NCBI RefSeq assembly: GCF_011030405.1
Contig: NZ_JAAJTJ010000002.1
Span: forward strand, 1-64,000
DNA: 64,000 bases
Direction: 5' to 3'
Origin: Parapedobacter sp. SGR-10
GTDB lineage: Bacteria; Bacteroidota; Bacteroidia; Sphingobacteriales; Sphingobacteriaceae
Position numbers and translations under genes: made by a program. Shown here piece after piece: positions 34,586-43,597 of the stretch (the stretch's first letter is position 1; every line of letters starts with the position of its first letter). Below the pieces are notes generated by a model. It was not told the DNA's origin. It saw only the letters and a program-made list of their open reading frames with translations, and made no database searches.

Positions 34586-36499
34586 TTACTGTTTTTGATT
34601 AAAAATTCCCACATATTCTTCCAGACATTCCGGATTGCGCATGATATCTTTAGAAACAGTTTTTTCCAATGGATAACCCGAAAAAATCTTTTTGATAGGT
34701 ATTTCCAATTTTTTACCGCTCAACGTATAGGGAATATCCGTTACGGCATAAAAATCATCGGGAACATGACGTGGGCTATATTGCTTTCGGAGTTCGCTCT
34801 TTATTCTTTCGATGATCTGCCCCAATGAGGTATTTGCTTCCAATTGCACAAACAAGGTTATCCTGCTTTCACCTTTCTCATTATCAGTGGCGATGACCAA
34901 ACTATCCTTCACATGCTCCAAGGCATTGACTACATTATATATTTCGGCTGTACCTATGCGTACACCGCCTCGATTGAGTGTTGCATCCGACCGTCCATAC
35001 ATGACAATCCCACCTCTATCATTTATCAAAATCCAATCTCCATGACTCCACACACCTGGCCGTTCAGAAAAATAACTTTCTCTATACTTTTCATTATCCT
35101 TATCATTCCAAAAATACAAGGGCATAGATGGCATAGGCTGTTTGATAACCAATTCTCCTACTTCATGATATACCTCTTTTCCTTGGTCATTGACCGCAAC
35201 AATATCCGAACCTAAGGCTCTACATTGGATTTCGCCGGCATACACCGGCAAATATGGGCAACCGGACAGAAATGCACTGCACACATCCGTACCTCCACTT
35301 AAAGAAATGATATGTACGTCTGGAAATTTCTGTTGCAGATTTTCGAATGTAGACGCAAGTAGGGGAGAACCGGTAGATCCGATCACTTTGGGTTGGTAGT
35401 CCCCAATTTCCAAATCATGGATAGCCGAAAAATAAGCTGCCCCTCCACCTAAATGGTGTACTTTGGCCAGTTTAACAAATTCCCAAAAATCTTTGTGGTC
35501 ACGATAATGTATAGCTCCATTGAACAAGCACAATGTAGCACCACATAGCAGAGAAGACAAGGCATAATTCCACATCATCCACCCCGTGGTCGTATACCAC
35601 AGAAAATTCTCTCCTTCCTGTACATTTTGATGGATAGCCAATGCTTTGTAATGCTCCAACAGATTGCCTCCTGTACTATGCGTGATGGCTTTGGGTTTTC
35701 CGGTCGTGCCCGAAGAGTATAAAATCCATATCGGATGCGAAAAAGGTACACGCAAGAAAGTCAGCGTCTGAGGTGTATAGGTGGAAAATATAACCTCCCA
35801 ATCTTCTTCGTAAACAGGTACAACCGTTGCAATCGATGGAATATGCTTCCTGATCTGTGCTAAAGTTTCTTGTTTGGAGAATGATTTTCCGTTGTATTGG
35901 TATTCAGTTTCCAAGAACAGTACTTTTGGTTCTATCTGCGCGAAGCGCTCGATAATACTTTTGTCCCCAAAATCCGGTGAACAACAAGACCATATGGCAC
36001 CCAGTGAATTGACAGCTAGAAAAATAGCAATCGTTTCCACGGTGTTATTCAAAATTCCGACAATTCTATCTCCTTTTTGAACACCTTTTTCCTGTAAAAA
36101 CTGTTGGATAACCGAAACCATATCCTCCAATTCACGCCACGTGACTTCCCTGTATTTTAATTTTTCATCCGCATATTTTAACGCTATTTTTTCAGATTGC
36201 TTATTCCGAAAAATATGCTCTGCATAACTTAGCGAAATACCTTCAAACCACTTTGCCTGAATAAAATCGGTACTTATATTGTCCCGGTCCAACACTTTTT
36301 GATACCCACCTGAATAGGTAATCTCAAAGTAGTCGTATACAGCTTCCCAAAAAATACTTAGATTCTCAATTGACCAGGAATACAAATCGTCATAAGCCAA
36401 AAATTTTTTATTCGTTTTTTGTTCCACAAAGTGTTGAAAGTAGTACAAAATAGAACTTTGTGTATATTCTTGAGAGGGTATCCACAGTGGCGCTGACAT
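34586..36499 (-). CDS. Acetoacetate-CoA ligase
   Basis: Activates acetoacetate, the product of HMG-CoA lyase, to acetoacetyl-CoA. The 637-residue length and the AMP-binding core ([22 protein letters not shown] around residue 260) fit acetoacetyl-CoA synthetases, which carry a long N-terminal ACAS segment, here [33 protein letters not shown] and [15 protein letters not shown] form the C-terminal lid with the catalytic lysine. Forms an operon with rocD. Confidence 0.88.
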   Translation of the reverse strand: MSAPLWIPSQEYTQSSILYYFQHFVEQKTNKKFLAYDDLYSWSIENLSIFWEAVYDYFEITYSGGYQKVLDRDNISTDFIQAKWFEGISLSYAEHIFRNKQSEKIALKYADEKLKYREVTWRELEDMVSVIQQFLQEKGVQKGDRIVGILNNTVETIAIFLAVNSLGAIWSCCSPDFGDKSIIERFAQIEPKVLFLETEYQYNGKSFSKQETLAQIRKHIPSIATVVPVYEEDWEVIFSTYTPQTLTFLRVPFSHPIWILYSSGTTGKPKAITHSTGGNLLEHYKALAIHQNVQEGENFLWYTTTGWMMWNYALSSLLCGATLCLFNGAIHYRDHKDFWEFVKLAKVHHLGGGAAYFSAIHDLEIGDYQPKVIGSTGSPLLASTFENLQQKFPDVHIISLSGGTDVCSAFLSGCPYLPVYAGEIQCRALGSDIVAVNDQGKEVYHEVGELVIKQPMPSMPLYFWNDKDNEKYRESYFSERPGVWSHGDWILINDRGGIVMYGRSDATLNRGGVRIGTAEIYNVVNALEHVKDSLVIATDNEKGESRITLFVQLEANTSLGQIIERIKSELRKQYSPRHVPDDFYAVTDIPYTLSGKKLEIPIKKIFSGYPLEKTVSKDIMRNPECLEEYVGIFNQKQ

Positions 36500-36544
36500 A
36501 GCTGTTTATAAACGATTGTCAACTTAAAGTTTAAAAAAAAAAAT

Positions 36545-36937
36545 TTAAACCTTCATTTCCAAATCACCTTTTTCACTTACTTCTAGTGGAAATTCAGCGA
36601 TTTGTATACCAAAGGCATTGTAGATTCGCAACTTGAAATTCATACCATCCTTCATCAGTTTTTTGCATTCAGGGTATTTTTGATCTACCTGAGTCAAGAC
36701 AGAAGATAATTCATTGGTATAGGGCGCTCCGAAGGATTCTTCTTTCGTATCAAAGACAAAATCTAAACTGACCGTTCTCTTGTCCAAACTATAAGCTTTC
36801 GTATGTTTCAAGGTTGCATTGGAAATAGCTTCCTTATTTTCATTGTATTTCGTCACCAAGTCATAAACCTGGGCTTCCCTGTTTTTACATGCTGTGAAAA
36901 ACAATGGAAATATCAATAATAAAAGTATTTTTTTCAT
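36545..36937 (-). CDS. Small lipoprotein of unknown function
   Basis: About 130 residues from the ATG at 36937. The lipoprotein signal MKKILLLLIFPLFFTACKN has a lipobox TAC with Cys near residue 17. The rest is charged with a beta-rich pattern (ISNATLKHTKAYSLDKRTVSLDFVF) and resembles nothing I can name. It lies 50 bases downstream of thiL on the same strand, probably in one transcript. Confidence 0.65.
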   Translation of the reverse strand: MKKILLLLIFPLFFTACKNREAQVYDLVTKYNENKEAISNATLKHTKAYSLDKRTVSLDFVFDTKEESFGAPYTNELSSVLTQVDQKYPECKKLMKDGMNFKLRIYNAFGIQIAEFPLEVSEKGDLEMKV

Positions 36938-36987
36938 ATATGTCATACTGTAAGTATTTTGGAAAATAAAATTTTAAAACCGTGTTC

Positions 36988-38028
36988 CTACTTCCCAAAA
37001 GCATTCCATCCCTGTGCCTTGATTTCATGCACATTTCCGGATTTGGAAATCATGTTGCATCCTGCAGCTGCCTCTGTCATATAGCCAATGACCGAAATAT
37101 CCAACTGTCCTTTTATTTTATCGTAGTCCGCCTGTGGCACCGTAAACAACAATTCATAATCCTCACCACCACTCAAAGCACATACCGTAGGATCCAAACC
37201 AAATTCACGGGCGGTCTCGTAAGTCATTGGGTCGATCGGAATTTTGTCCTCATGCAGCTTACATCCTACATTGGAAGCTTTGCAGATATGTAATATTTCC
37301 GAAGCCAATCCATCCGAAATATCGATCATAGCATTTGGTTTCACGTGCAACTTGGCCAACAGCTCTATCATATCTTTGCGTGCTTCGGGTTTGAGCTGAC
37401 GTTCGATAATATAATCTTTACCTTCCAAATCGGGTTGTATCTGTGGATTCTCCAAAAAAATCTGCTTTTCACGTTCCAAGAGCTGCAATCCTACATAAGC
37501 CCCTCCCAAATCACCACTCACACACAGCAAATCTCCTTCTTTCGCACCCGAACGATAAGCAATTCTATCTGTATCAGCGTAGCCCATACTCGTGACCGAA
37601 ATGACTAATCCCTGTACCGAAGCTGAGGTATCACCTCCAACTAAATCTACATTGTATTTCTTACAGGCAATCAAAGCTCCCTCATAAATTTCTTCTACAG
37701 CTTCCAATGGAAATTTTGAAGATAACCCAATAGAGAAAGTAATCTGTGAGGCCATTCCATTCATTGCATAGATATCGGACAAATTAACTTGAACGGCTTT
37801 ATAACCTAAATGTTTGAGAGGAACATACCGCAGATCAAAATGTACGTTTTCTAATAACAGATCCGTAGAAATCAAAGTTTTCTTATCTGAAAAATCCAAT
37901 ACAGCTGCATCATCTCCAATGCCTTTTACAGTTGATTTTTCAGTCAGTTCCACCGCTTGTGTGAGGTGTTGGATTAATCCAAATTCTCCTAAGTCGTTTA
38001 TATTTGTTTTATCGTTATTCTCAAACAT
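36988..38028 (-). CDS. thiL: Thiamine-phosphate kinase
   Basis: Phosphorylates thiamine monophosphate to TPP. The 346-residue protein has canonical ThiL motifs: GIGDDAAV (36-43), STDLLLENVHF (54-64), DIYAMNG, and VGGDTSAS. These contrast with the HypE-like GGHT/SDP motifs of the paralogue in the TPP operon. It lies between nadA (72 bases upstream) and a small lipoprotein gene. No riboswitch precedes it. Confidence 0.96.
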   Translation of the reverse strand: MFENNDKTNINDLGEFGLIQHLTQAVELTEKSTVKGIGDDAAVLDFSDKKTLISTDLLLENVHFDLRYVPLKHLGYKAVQVNLSDIYAMNGMASQITFSIGLSSKFPLEAVEEIYEGALIACKKYNVDLVGGDTSASVQGLVISVTSMGYADTDRIAYRSGAKEGDLLCVSGDLGGAYVGLQLLEREKQIFLENPQIQPDLEGKDYIIERQLKPEARKDMIELLAKLHVKPNAMIDISDGLASEILHICKASNVGCKLHEDKIPIDPMTYETAREFGLDPTVCALSGGEDYELLFTVPQADYDKIKGQLDISVIGYMTEAAAGCNMISKSGNVHEIKAQGWNAFGK

Positions 38029-38054
38029 ATTTTTAAGATTAAAGATAAAGGAAA

Positions 38055-38080
38055 AAGGAGCAAGGAAGTCCCTTGCTCTT
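38055..38080 (-). terminator. Terminator between nadA and thiL
   Basis: gagcaagg at 38058-38065 and ccttgctc at 38071-38078 form a stem with flanking A/T pairs. On the minus strand it is followed by a T-rich run (ttttcc). It lies 20 bases past the nadA stop and would end the nadA transcript before thiL. Confidence 0.7.
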
Positions 38081-38099
38081 TCTACCTTAATCTATTATG

Positions 38100-39098
38100 C
38101 TACAATCCCAATCTGGCCGAAATCTCCAACATCCGTTCGATGGGACGTCTGGCACGTGCTATAACATCTTCCGAAAGGATGATTTCCGGTTGTTTGTAGT
38201 ACAGGCAATTGTATAGTTTTTCTAAGGTATTGAGCTTCATGTGCGGACAATCGTTGCAGGCACAGGCATTGTTTGGCGGAGCCGGAATGAATGTCTTATG
38301 TGGACTAGCTTTTTGCATCTGGTACAAGATACCCGATTCGGTTGCCACGATGTACGTTTGGCTAGGGTCTTCTATTGTAAACTTCAACATACCCGAAGTA
38401 GAACCAACATAGTCGGCTTGAGCTAAGATATGCTCTTCACATTCGGGGTGGGCAATAAATTTAGCCCCGGGATATTCAGCCTTTAGCGCATCGATACGCT
38501 CCTGCGAAAATATTTCATGTACCATACAAGCACCATTCCACAGTACCAGATCACGACCGGTCTTTCTTTTGACATAGTCACCCAGATTACGATCCGGGCC
38601 AAAGATGATCTTTTGATCCTCCGGAAGGCTTTCTACGATCTGCACGGCATTGCTCGATGTACAGACGATATCCGACAGTGCTTTTAGCTCTGCAGTACAA
38701 TTGACATAGGTGATGACCAAATGATCGGGATACTGCTCCTTGAACTTAGCAAACAAATGAGGGGGACAGCTATCCGAGAGCGAACAACCGGCTTTGAGAT
38801 CTGGTAATAATACCTTTTTGCCAGGAGACAGGATCTTGGCTGTCTCGGCCATAAAGTGTACGCCTGCAAATACGATAACATCTGCATCGGTCTTGGCTGC
38901 TTGTTGTGATAATCCTAAGCTATCACCAATATAGTCTGCCAAATCTTGTATTTCAGACTCTTGGTAATAATGTGCCAGAATAACCGCATTTTTTTCTTGC
39001 TTGAGCCTGTTGATTTCTTCCACCAAGTCGATCGTTGGATCTATAGCCACATCGATAAAACCTTTGGCTTGCAAGTCTCTTTCAAAAACTGTATTCAT
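38100..39098 (-). CDS. nadA: Quinolinate synthase
   Basis: Condenses iminoaspartate with dihydroxyacetone phosphate using a 4Fe-4S cluster. The 332-residue protein has [59 protein letters not shown] and [17 protein letters not shown], which together provide the three conserved cluster cysteines. Divergent from nadB, its pathway partner, across a 470-base AT-rich gap that also looks like the replication origin. Confidence 0.97.
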   Translation of the reverse strand: MNTVFERDLQAKGFIDVAIDPTIDLVEEINRLKQEKNAVILAHYYQESEIQDLADYIGDSLGLSQQAAKTDADVIVFAGVHFMAETAKILSPGKKVLLPDLKAGCSLSDSCPPHLFAKFKEQYPDHLVITYVNCTAELKALSDIVCTSSNAVQIVESLPEDQKIIFGPDRNLGDYVKRKTGRDLVLWNGACMVHEIFSQERIDALKAEYPGAKFIAHPECEEHILAQADYVGSTSGMLKFTIEDPSQTYIVATESGILYQMQKASPHKTFIPAPPNNACACNDCPHMKLNTLEKLYNCLYYKQPEIILSEDVIARARRPIERMLEISARLGL

Positions 39099-39293
39099 CT
39101 CTCTTCGCTATGCTGTCAATCTTTTGACTATTTAACTATACAAAAGTAAAGAAAGAATTTCAAACGAATTCCACATTCCCTTTTTCTAATAAATAATAAC
39201 TCTTTTTTTAAAAAAGAATCTTGTTGTTTATTAGGGTGTGGATATTGGGGAAAATTGTTTCAAAAAATATTTCCTAAAGAAGATATTCTTAGT

Positions 39294-39313
39294 TTGTTCA
39301 CATCTTATTCACA
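39294..39313 (+). promoter_or_regulatory. Two adjacent DnaA-box-like sites
   Basis: TTGTTCACA (39294-39302) and TTATTCACA (39305-39313), separated by 2 bases in the same direction. The second fits the TTWTNCACA consensus fully; the first differs at one position. Part of the origin candidate. Confidence 0.6.
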
Positions 39314-39519
39314 TTAATTTTATGTTATCGTGTTGGTATTCAATACACTATTATTTTACCTAATATTTTTTCCATATTTTTATGTTTGATTCTTTTTGTT
39401 CATATTCTGTTAATATTAAGGTTACATTAGGGTAATCTGGACAATCAATTTGTGGAGTTTTTCAAGTGATTGTGGAATAAAAGAAAGTTTTGAATTTTAA
39501 TTCACCTATTCTATACAGG

Positions 39520-39528
39520 TTTTCCACA
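39520..39528 (+). promoter_or_regulatory. DnaA-box-like site
   Basis: TTTTCCACA fits the TTWTNCACA DnaA-box consensus exactly. It lies 44 bases before the nadB start, at the right side of the AT-rich origin candidate. Confidence 0.55.
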
Positions 39529-39571
39529 TATTTTGTTAATTTGTTTATTCATAAATATAGCTAAAAAGAAA

Positions 39572-41164
39572 ATGGCGGACAGAAAGGTAGACTTTTTGAT
39601 TGTAGGCTCAGGGATAGCCGGCCTTAGCTTTGCCCTTAAGGCTGCAAAACTAGGTAAAGTTCTGATCGTTACAAAGTCTAATGAGGACGAATCCAATACA
39701 AAATATGCACAGGGTGGTGTCGCTGTGGTGACAGACCATACAGATAGTTTTGAAAAACATATACAGGATACACATATAGCCGGAGATGGGTTGTGCAATC
39801 CAGAAGTAGTGGAAAATGTCGTCAAAGAAGGTCCGGCACGTATACAGGAATTGATTGCTTATGGGACTTCTTTTGATAGAGAGGATACAGGTGAGTATGA
39901 TCTGGCCAAAGAAGGGGGACATTCCGAACATCGGATTTTGCATTATAAAGATATCACGGGGTATGAGATAGAACGTGCTCTTTTGGCCAAGGTACATCAA
40001 GATCCCAATATTGAGATAATGACGCATTATTTTGCCGTAGATCTTATTACACAACATCATTTGGGTATTCATGTGGATAAAAAATCCACTGATATTAGCT
40101 GTTATGGAATCTATGCATTGAATACGCATTCTAATACAGTGGAAAAGATATTGGCAAAAGTGACCTTGATGGCAACGGGTGGAGCTGGACATATCTACGC
40201 ATCCACGACCAATCCGACTATCGCTACAGGAGATGGGATAGCTATGGTGTACAGAGCAAAAGGAAGGATCAGAAATATGGAATTTATCCAATTTCATCCG
40301 ACGGCCTTGTACAATCCAAGTGAATATCCTGCATTTTTGATATCGGAGGCAGTACGGGGATTTGGAGGTATTCTTCGCAGGGCAGATGGCAAGTCTTTTA
40401 TGGAAGAGTATGATGAACGTGGTTCTTTGGCTCCTAGGGATGTTGTGGCTAGGGCTATTGATGCGGAGATGAAGAAATCAGGTTTAGATTATGTTTATCT
40501 TGACATTACACATCGTTCTAAAGGGGATCTGTTATCACATTTTCCAAATATTTATGAAAAGTGTCTGTCTATAGGATTGGATATGACAAAAGACTATATT
40601 CCTGTGACACCTGCAGCTCATTATCTGTGTGGGGGTATTATGGTGGACAATTATGGGGCGACATCTATAAGAAATTTGTATGCCTGTGGAGAAAGTTCTT
40701 CTACAGGACTCCATGGTGCCAATAGATTGGCTTCCAATTCGTTGTTGGAAGCAGCTGTTTATGCACATCGGATTTTTGTGGATGTCAGTTCTAAATTCAA
40801 AAGTATCGATTACCAGGATAATATACCGGACTGGGATGAATCAAATACAAAGCTTTCGAATGAGGATATTTTGGTGACACACAATCTACGTGAAACACAA
40901 AAATTCATGAGTGACTATGTAGGTATAGTACGTTCGGATTTTAGATTGGAGCGCGCTATGCGTCGATTGGGATTGTTGTATGAAGAAACAGAATCATTCT
41001 ATAAACGCACGAAGTTGTCCGTGAAACTCTGTGAATTGCGTAATGTGATCCAAGTAGCTTATCTGGTGGTCAAGTCAGCTATGAGTAGAAAGGAGAGTAG
41101 GGGATTGCATTATACGACTGATTATCCAAATCATGCTGAGGTGTTGGAAGATACAATTCTTTAG
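39572..41164 (+). CDS. nadB: L-aspartate oxidase
   Basis: Oxidises aspartate to iminoaspartate for NadA. The ATG at 39572 gives MADRKVDFLIVGSGIAGLSFALKAAK, the FAD-binding start; earlier in-frame codons are not conserved. ESNTKYAQGGVAVV, GGHSEHRILH, and GLHGANRLASNSLLEAAVYAHR are typical of NadB. About 530 residues. It is G- and T-rich on its coding strand, unlike plus-strand genes to the left of the gap. Divergent from nadA. Confidence 0.97.
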   Translation: MADRKVDFLIVGSGIAGLSFALKAAKLGKVLIVTKSNEDESNTKYAQGGVAVVTDHTDSFEKHIQDTHIAGDGLCNPEVVENVVKEGPARIQELIAYGTSFDREDTGEYDLAKEGGHSEHRILHYKDITGYEIERALLAKVHQDPNIEIMTHYFAVDLITQHHLGIHVDKKSTDISCYGIYALNTHSNTVEKILAKVTLMATGGAGHIYASTTNPTIATGDGIAMVYRAKGRIRNMEFIQFHPTALYNPSEYPAFLISEAVRGFGGILRRADGKSFMEEYDERGSLAPRDVVARAIDAEMKKSGLDYVYLDITHRSKGDLLSHFPNIYEKCLSIGLDMTKDYIPVTPAAHYLCGGIMVDNYGATSIRNLYACGESSSTGLHGANRLASNSLLEAAVYAHRIFVDVSSKFKSIDYQDNIPDWDESNTKLSNEDILVTHNLRETQKFMSDYVGIVRSDFRLERAMRRLGLLYEETESFYKRTKLSVKLCELRNVIQVAYLVVKSAMSRKESRGLHYTTDYPNHAEVLEDTIL

Positions 41165-41196
41165 GAGCAAGGACAATGGATAAAGGAACAAAGACT
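41164..41196 (+). repeat. Dispersed 33-bp intergenic repeat, copy A
   Basis: Opens ggagcaaggacaatgg and ends aaagact. It matches 52620-52652 at about 26 of 33 positions by eye. Both copies lie in intergenic DNA just ahead of plus-strand genes. Confidence 0.5.
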
Positions 41197-41215
41197 GTTT
41201 AAAGAAATAAATACT

Positions 41216-41728
41216 ATGCCGTTGATTTCACCTGTAAAAGAAAATTACCCTGTTATTGGAGAGAATACTTTTTTAGCACCAAATTGTACTGTGGTCGGGG
41301 ATGTGGTTATTGGGGAGCATTGTTCGATTTGGTTCAATGCTGTCGTAAGGGGTGATGTGAATTACATTAAGATTGGTAATTATACCAATATTCAAGATAA
41401 TGTTTGTGTACACGGCACTTATGAACGAAATGGTACGGATATAGGCAATTATGTCAATATAGGGCATAATGCGATTATTCATGGATGCGTGATTCACGAT
41501 CATGTATTGATCGGGATGGGTGCTATCGTAATGGATAAGGCCATTGTTGAATCCAATGTGATTATAGCTGCCGGGGCAGTGGTTTTGGAAAATACGGTAT
41601 GTGAATCTGGCTATTTGTATGCAGGTGTTCCCGCAAAGAAAATAAAACCTCTGACAGAAGATCAGTTGGCGTTATTGCAGAAGTTGCCGCACAATTATGT
41701 GTTGTATAGTTCCTGGTTTAATAGGTAG
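41216..41728 (+). CDS. Gamma-carbonic-anhydrase-like hexapeptide-repeat protein
   Basis: A 170-residue left-handed beta-helix protein with hexapeptide repeats throughout (FLAPNCTVVGDVVIGEHCSIWFNAVVRGDVNYIKIG). NIQDNVCVHGT and NIGHNAIIHGCVIHDHVLIGMGA hold the histidines and glycine positions seen in the YrdA/CaiE gamma-class family. Carbonic anhydrase activity is not certain for this group. It follows nadB on the same strand and is separated by 51 bases containing a short repeat. Confidence 0.88.
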   Translation: MPLISPVKENYPVIGENTFLAPNCTVVGDVVIGEHCSIWFNAVVRGDVNYIKIGNYTNIQDNVCVHGTYERNGTDIGNYVNIGHNAIIHGCVIHDHVLIGMGAIVMDKAIVESNVIIAAGAVVLENTVCESGYLYAGVPAKKIKPLTEDQLALLQKLPHNYVLYSSWFNR

Positions 41729-41752
41729 AGACGCAATTAATCACGTCTCTAC
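41725..41752. terminator. Convergent terminator hairpin
   Basis: gtagagacg at 41725-41733 pairs with cgtctctac at 41744-41752 around 10 bases. It overlaps the stop of the hexapeptide gene and abuts the end of the convergent Big_5 gene at 41752. Confidence 0.65.
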
Positions 41753-43416
41753 TATTTATTAAAATCTACATCAATCTTTTCATTTTGCTCCCAATTGGCG
41801 CGTATGGTAAAGGTTTTGTCGAAATACCAAATAGGCTCTGCTTGTGTTTTTGTCTTATAATCTGCACCATCCCACCTGTTGTTTTCATTTAGGTCTTTTA
41901 TAATACGAAGTGTATATTTTCCTCCTGGAAACTTAATATAGCTTATTTTATTTTCGTTTCTTAGTATCCTGCTATCGAAAGTTTTCTTTTTGCTTTCGTC
42001 TATGAGTTCTACGATATAATTTACATTTTTTTCCAATCCATTTATATCGAAGATGATATCGCCATAATTATCCGTTTCATCAAAGGTGAAAGTCTTTTTC
42101 AATTCTTTGTTAAAAGTTTGGAAAGGGGTAAGTATGGCTTTTTCTTCTATAACAAGCTCATAGTTTTTATTTGGTTTCCAATTGAAGCGTATATGATAGA
42201 GATTTTTATTTGCTGTATCTTGTTGCAGTTGGAAATTTCTACGTGAAACAGAGTCTTCGAGGATTTGAATCTTATTTTTATCGACAGAGGTAATGGGTTC
42301 TTTGGCTGTCAATCTGATGTGACGTATCTTATCTACTTTATTGTTGATATTCAGTATAGGGACAAGATCACGCTCGTATTTGTCATTTTTTCCTCGTCTT
42401 ATGAGTATGGTATCAAGGATTTGCTGGTTATCACTCAATTCGAGTTTGATGGAATCAAATTCCAGTTTTTCTACATAAATAAAAGCGGAATCATTATTAT
42501 TTGCGAAATTAACGATCTTATTGGCATTCAGTTCGTCGGGATCTAATATTTTTAAGTCTGGATTATTTAGTGATTGGTTGAATGTCAACAGGATAGATCC
42601 ATTTTTTTCTATTTTTTTCTCAATGGTACGATGTTTTTCAGGTTTTCCTTTTGAATATTCGAGGTGAATATCGGATATGTCATTGTCCAACACAATGCTA
42701 TCCAATAAGAAACCCAGGAGCTCATCCGGATTATTATATATTCTGTCGTTATTCTGTTCTTTTAAAGCATATATTCTATAGGTATCTTCTCGTAGATTTT
42801 TGAATTGGAAATTACCGGAACTGTCTACAGAAGTAAATATGTTAGCTTTCTTTTTACCAAATATACTATCCTGCCGGGTAGGGATCAAGAGGACTTTGAG
42901 GTCCGGATCTTCTTTCATATCGTAGGTCTTGGTATATGCGTTTTTGACTTGACCGGATATGGTTAGGGAATCTAATTCGGGCCCTGTGGAGAATACATAC
43001 GTATAATTCACGATAGGGTTTCCTTCGTTGTAATCTACCAGACCTTTACCAAAATTTATTGTGTAGGTTGTGTTTTCTTCCAATGAATCAGGAAGTATGA
43101 TGTGCAAACTTTTCTTTCTTATTTTGTATTCCGGTTGCTTTTCTACGTCTGGTGATATGCTGAATTCTTTAAATTCATTATTTTTTTTAATGAATTCGTC
43201 AAACGTGAGTACGATTTCTTTTTCGGAGAAATTACGGGTTAAATTTTCCGGTACTTCGGCCAATAGTTTAGGAGGGATAGAATCTTTTGGACCACCTGTG
43301 GGTCTTTGCATATTGGCACACTGAAAAAGGGTAAGTGATATAAGAACCAAAAAACATGTAAGAATGGCTTTTTGCAATAACGTTGCTCTTGATGAAATAT
43401 TTGTTTCTGTTCTCAT
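41752..43416 (-). CDS. Big_5 (Ig-like) domain lipoprotein
   Basis: A 554-residue protein with a hydrophobic signal (LTCFLVLISLTLFQC, lipobox Cys near residue 33) followed by MQRPTGGPKDSIPPKLL, a segment typical of Bacteroidota Ig-like lipoproteins. The first 100 mature residues match the Big_5 fold (KEIVLTFDEFIKKNNEFKEFSISP ... YTINFGKGLVDYNEGN). The rest is beta-rich with further domains and a DLNENNRWDGADY segment like a calcium-binding/EF-like motif. Likely surface- or outer-membrane-exposed; function unknown. Confidence 0.82.
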   Translation of the reverse strand: MRTETNISSRATLLQKAILTCFLVLISLTLFQCANMQRPTGGPKDSIPPKLLAEVPENLTRNFSEKEIVLTFDEFIKKNNEFKEFSISPDVEKQPEYKIRKKSLHIILPDSLEENTTYTINFGKGLVDYNEGNPIVNYTYVFSTGPELDSLTISGQVKNAYTKTYDMKEDPDLKVLLIPTRQDSIFGKKKANIFTSVDSSGNFQFKNLREDTYRIYALKEQNNDRIYNNPDELLGFLLDSIVLDNDISDIHLEYSKGKPEKHRTIEKKIEKNGSILLTFNQSLNNPDLKILDPDELNANKIVNFANNNDSAFIYVEKLEFDSIKLELSDNQQILDTILIRRGKNDKYERDLVPILNINNKVDKIRHIRLTAKEPITSVDKNKIQILEDSVSRRNFQLQQDTANKNLYHIRFNWKPNKNYELVIEEKAILTPFQTFNKELKKTFTFDETDNYGDIIFDINGLEKNVNYIVELIDESKKKTFDSRILRNENKISYIKFPGGKYTLRIIKDLNENNRWDGADYKTKTQAEPIWYFDKTFTIRANWEQNEKIDVDFNK

Positions 43417-43449
43417 TTTAATGCTTATATCACTTTTTTGGCTTTTTTT

Positions 43450-43517
43450 GTCATTCTGAGGATTTTCGAAGAATCTGTTGATAATATATTTATAGATTCC
43501 TCCAAAGTCGGAATGAC
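43450..43517. repeat. Dispersed palindromic repeat, copy 1
   Basis: Begins gtcattctgagg and ends cggaatgac, so the ends are imperfect complements. An inverted second version lies at 45505-45557. The two flank mnmG. It resembles short mobile palindromes (REP/MITE-like). Confidence 0.55.
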
Positions 43518-43560
43518 AATTTAGCTTAGTATAACACTATACAGTATCTAGCTTCTATTT

Positions 43561-43597
43561 TTAAGTTAATATATTGATTATCAATATATTAACTTAA
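43561..43597 (-). terminator. Perfect palindrome at the mnmG stop
   Basis: An 18-base arm (ttaagttaatatattgat) with a single-base loop and an exact complement (43580-43597). The mnmG stop codon at 43589 lies inside. A strong candidate transcript end. Confidence 0.65.

Larger units (their letters stand above)
39150..39571. other. Candidate chromosomal replication origin (oriC)
   Basis: A 420-base AT-rich intergenic region between divergent nadA and nadB. It holds DnaA-box-like 9-mers: TTGTTCACA at 39294-39302, TTATTCACA at 39305-39313, TTTTCCACA at 39520-39528, and on the minus strand ATATCCACA at 39237-39245, plus weaker tgtgga sites at 39451 and 39471. Long T and A runs at 39181-39215 and 39350-39410 could be unwinding sequence. 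Plus-strand composition changes from C-rich to G-rich across it, and parS-like sites lie 6 kb to the right. No dnaA gene is adjacent. Inference from these signals. Confidence 0.65.

Noticed and set aside
36988..38028. ThiL as part of the TPP-operon system
   Set aside because: No riboswitch or overlap with the operon 28 kb away; canonical ThiL, ordinary.
39650..40297. 215-codon antisense frame in nadB
   Set aside because: Antisense to a certain gene; no motifs.
43561..43597. Second replication origin or iteron
   Set aside because: A simple palindrome over the mnmG stop codon; best read as a transcript end.
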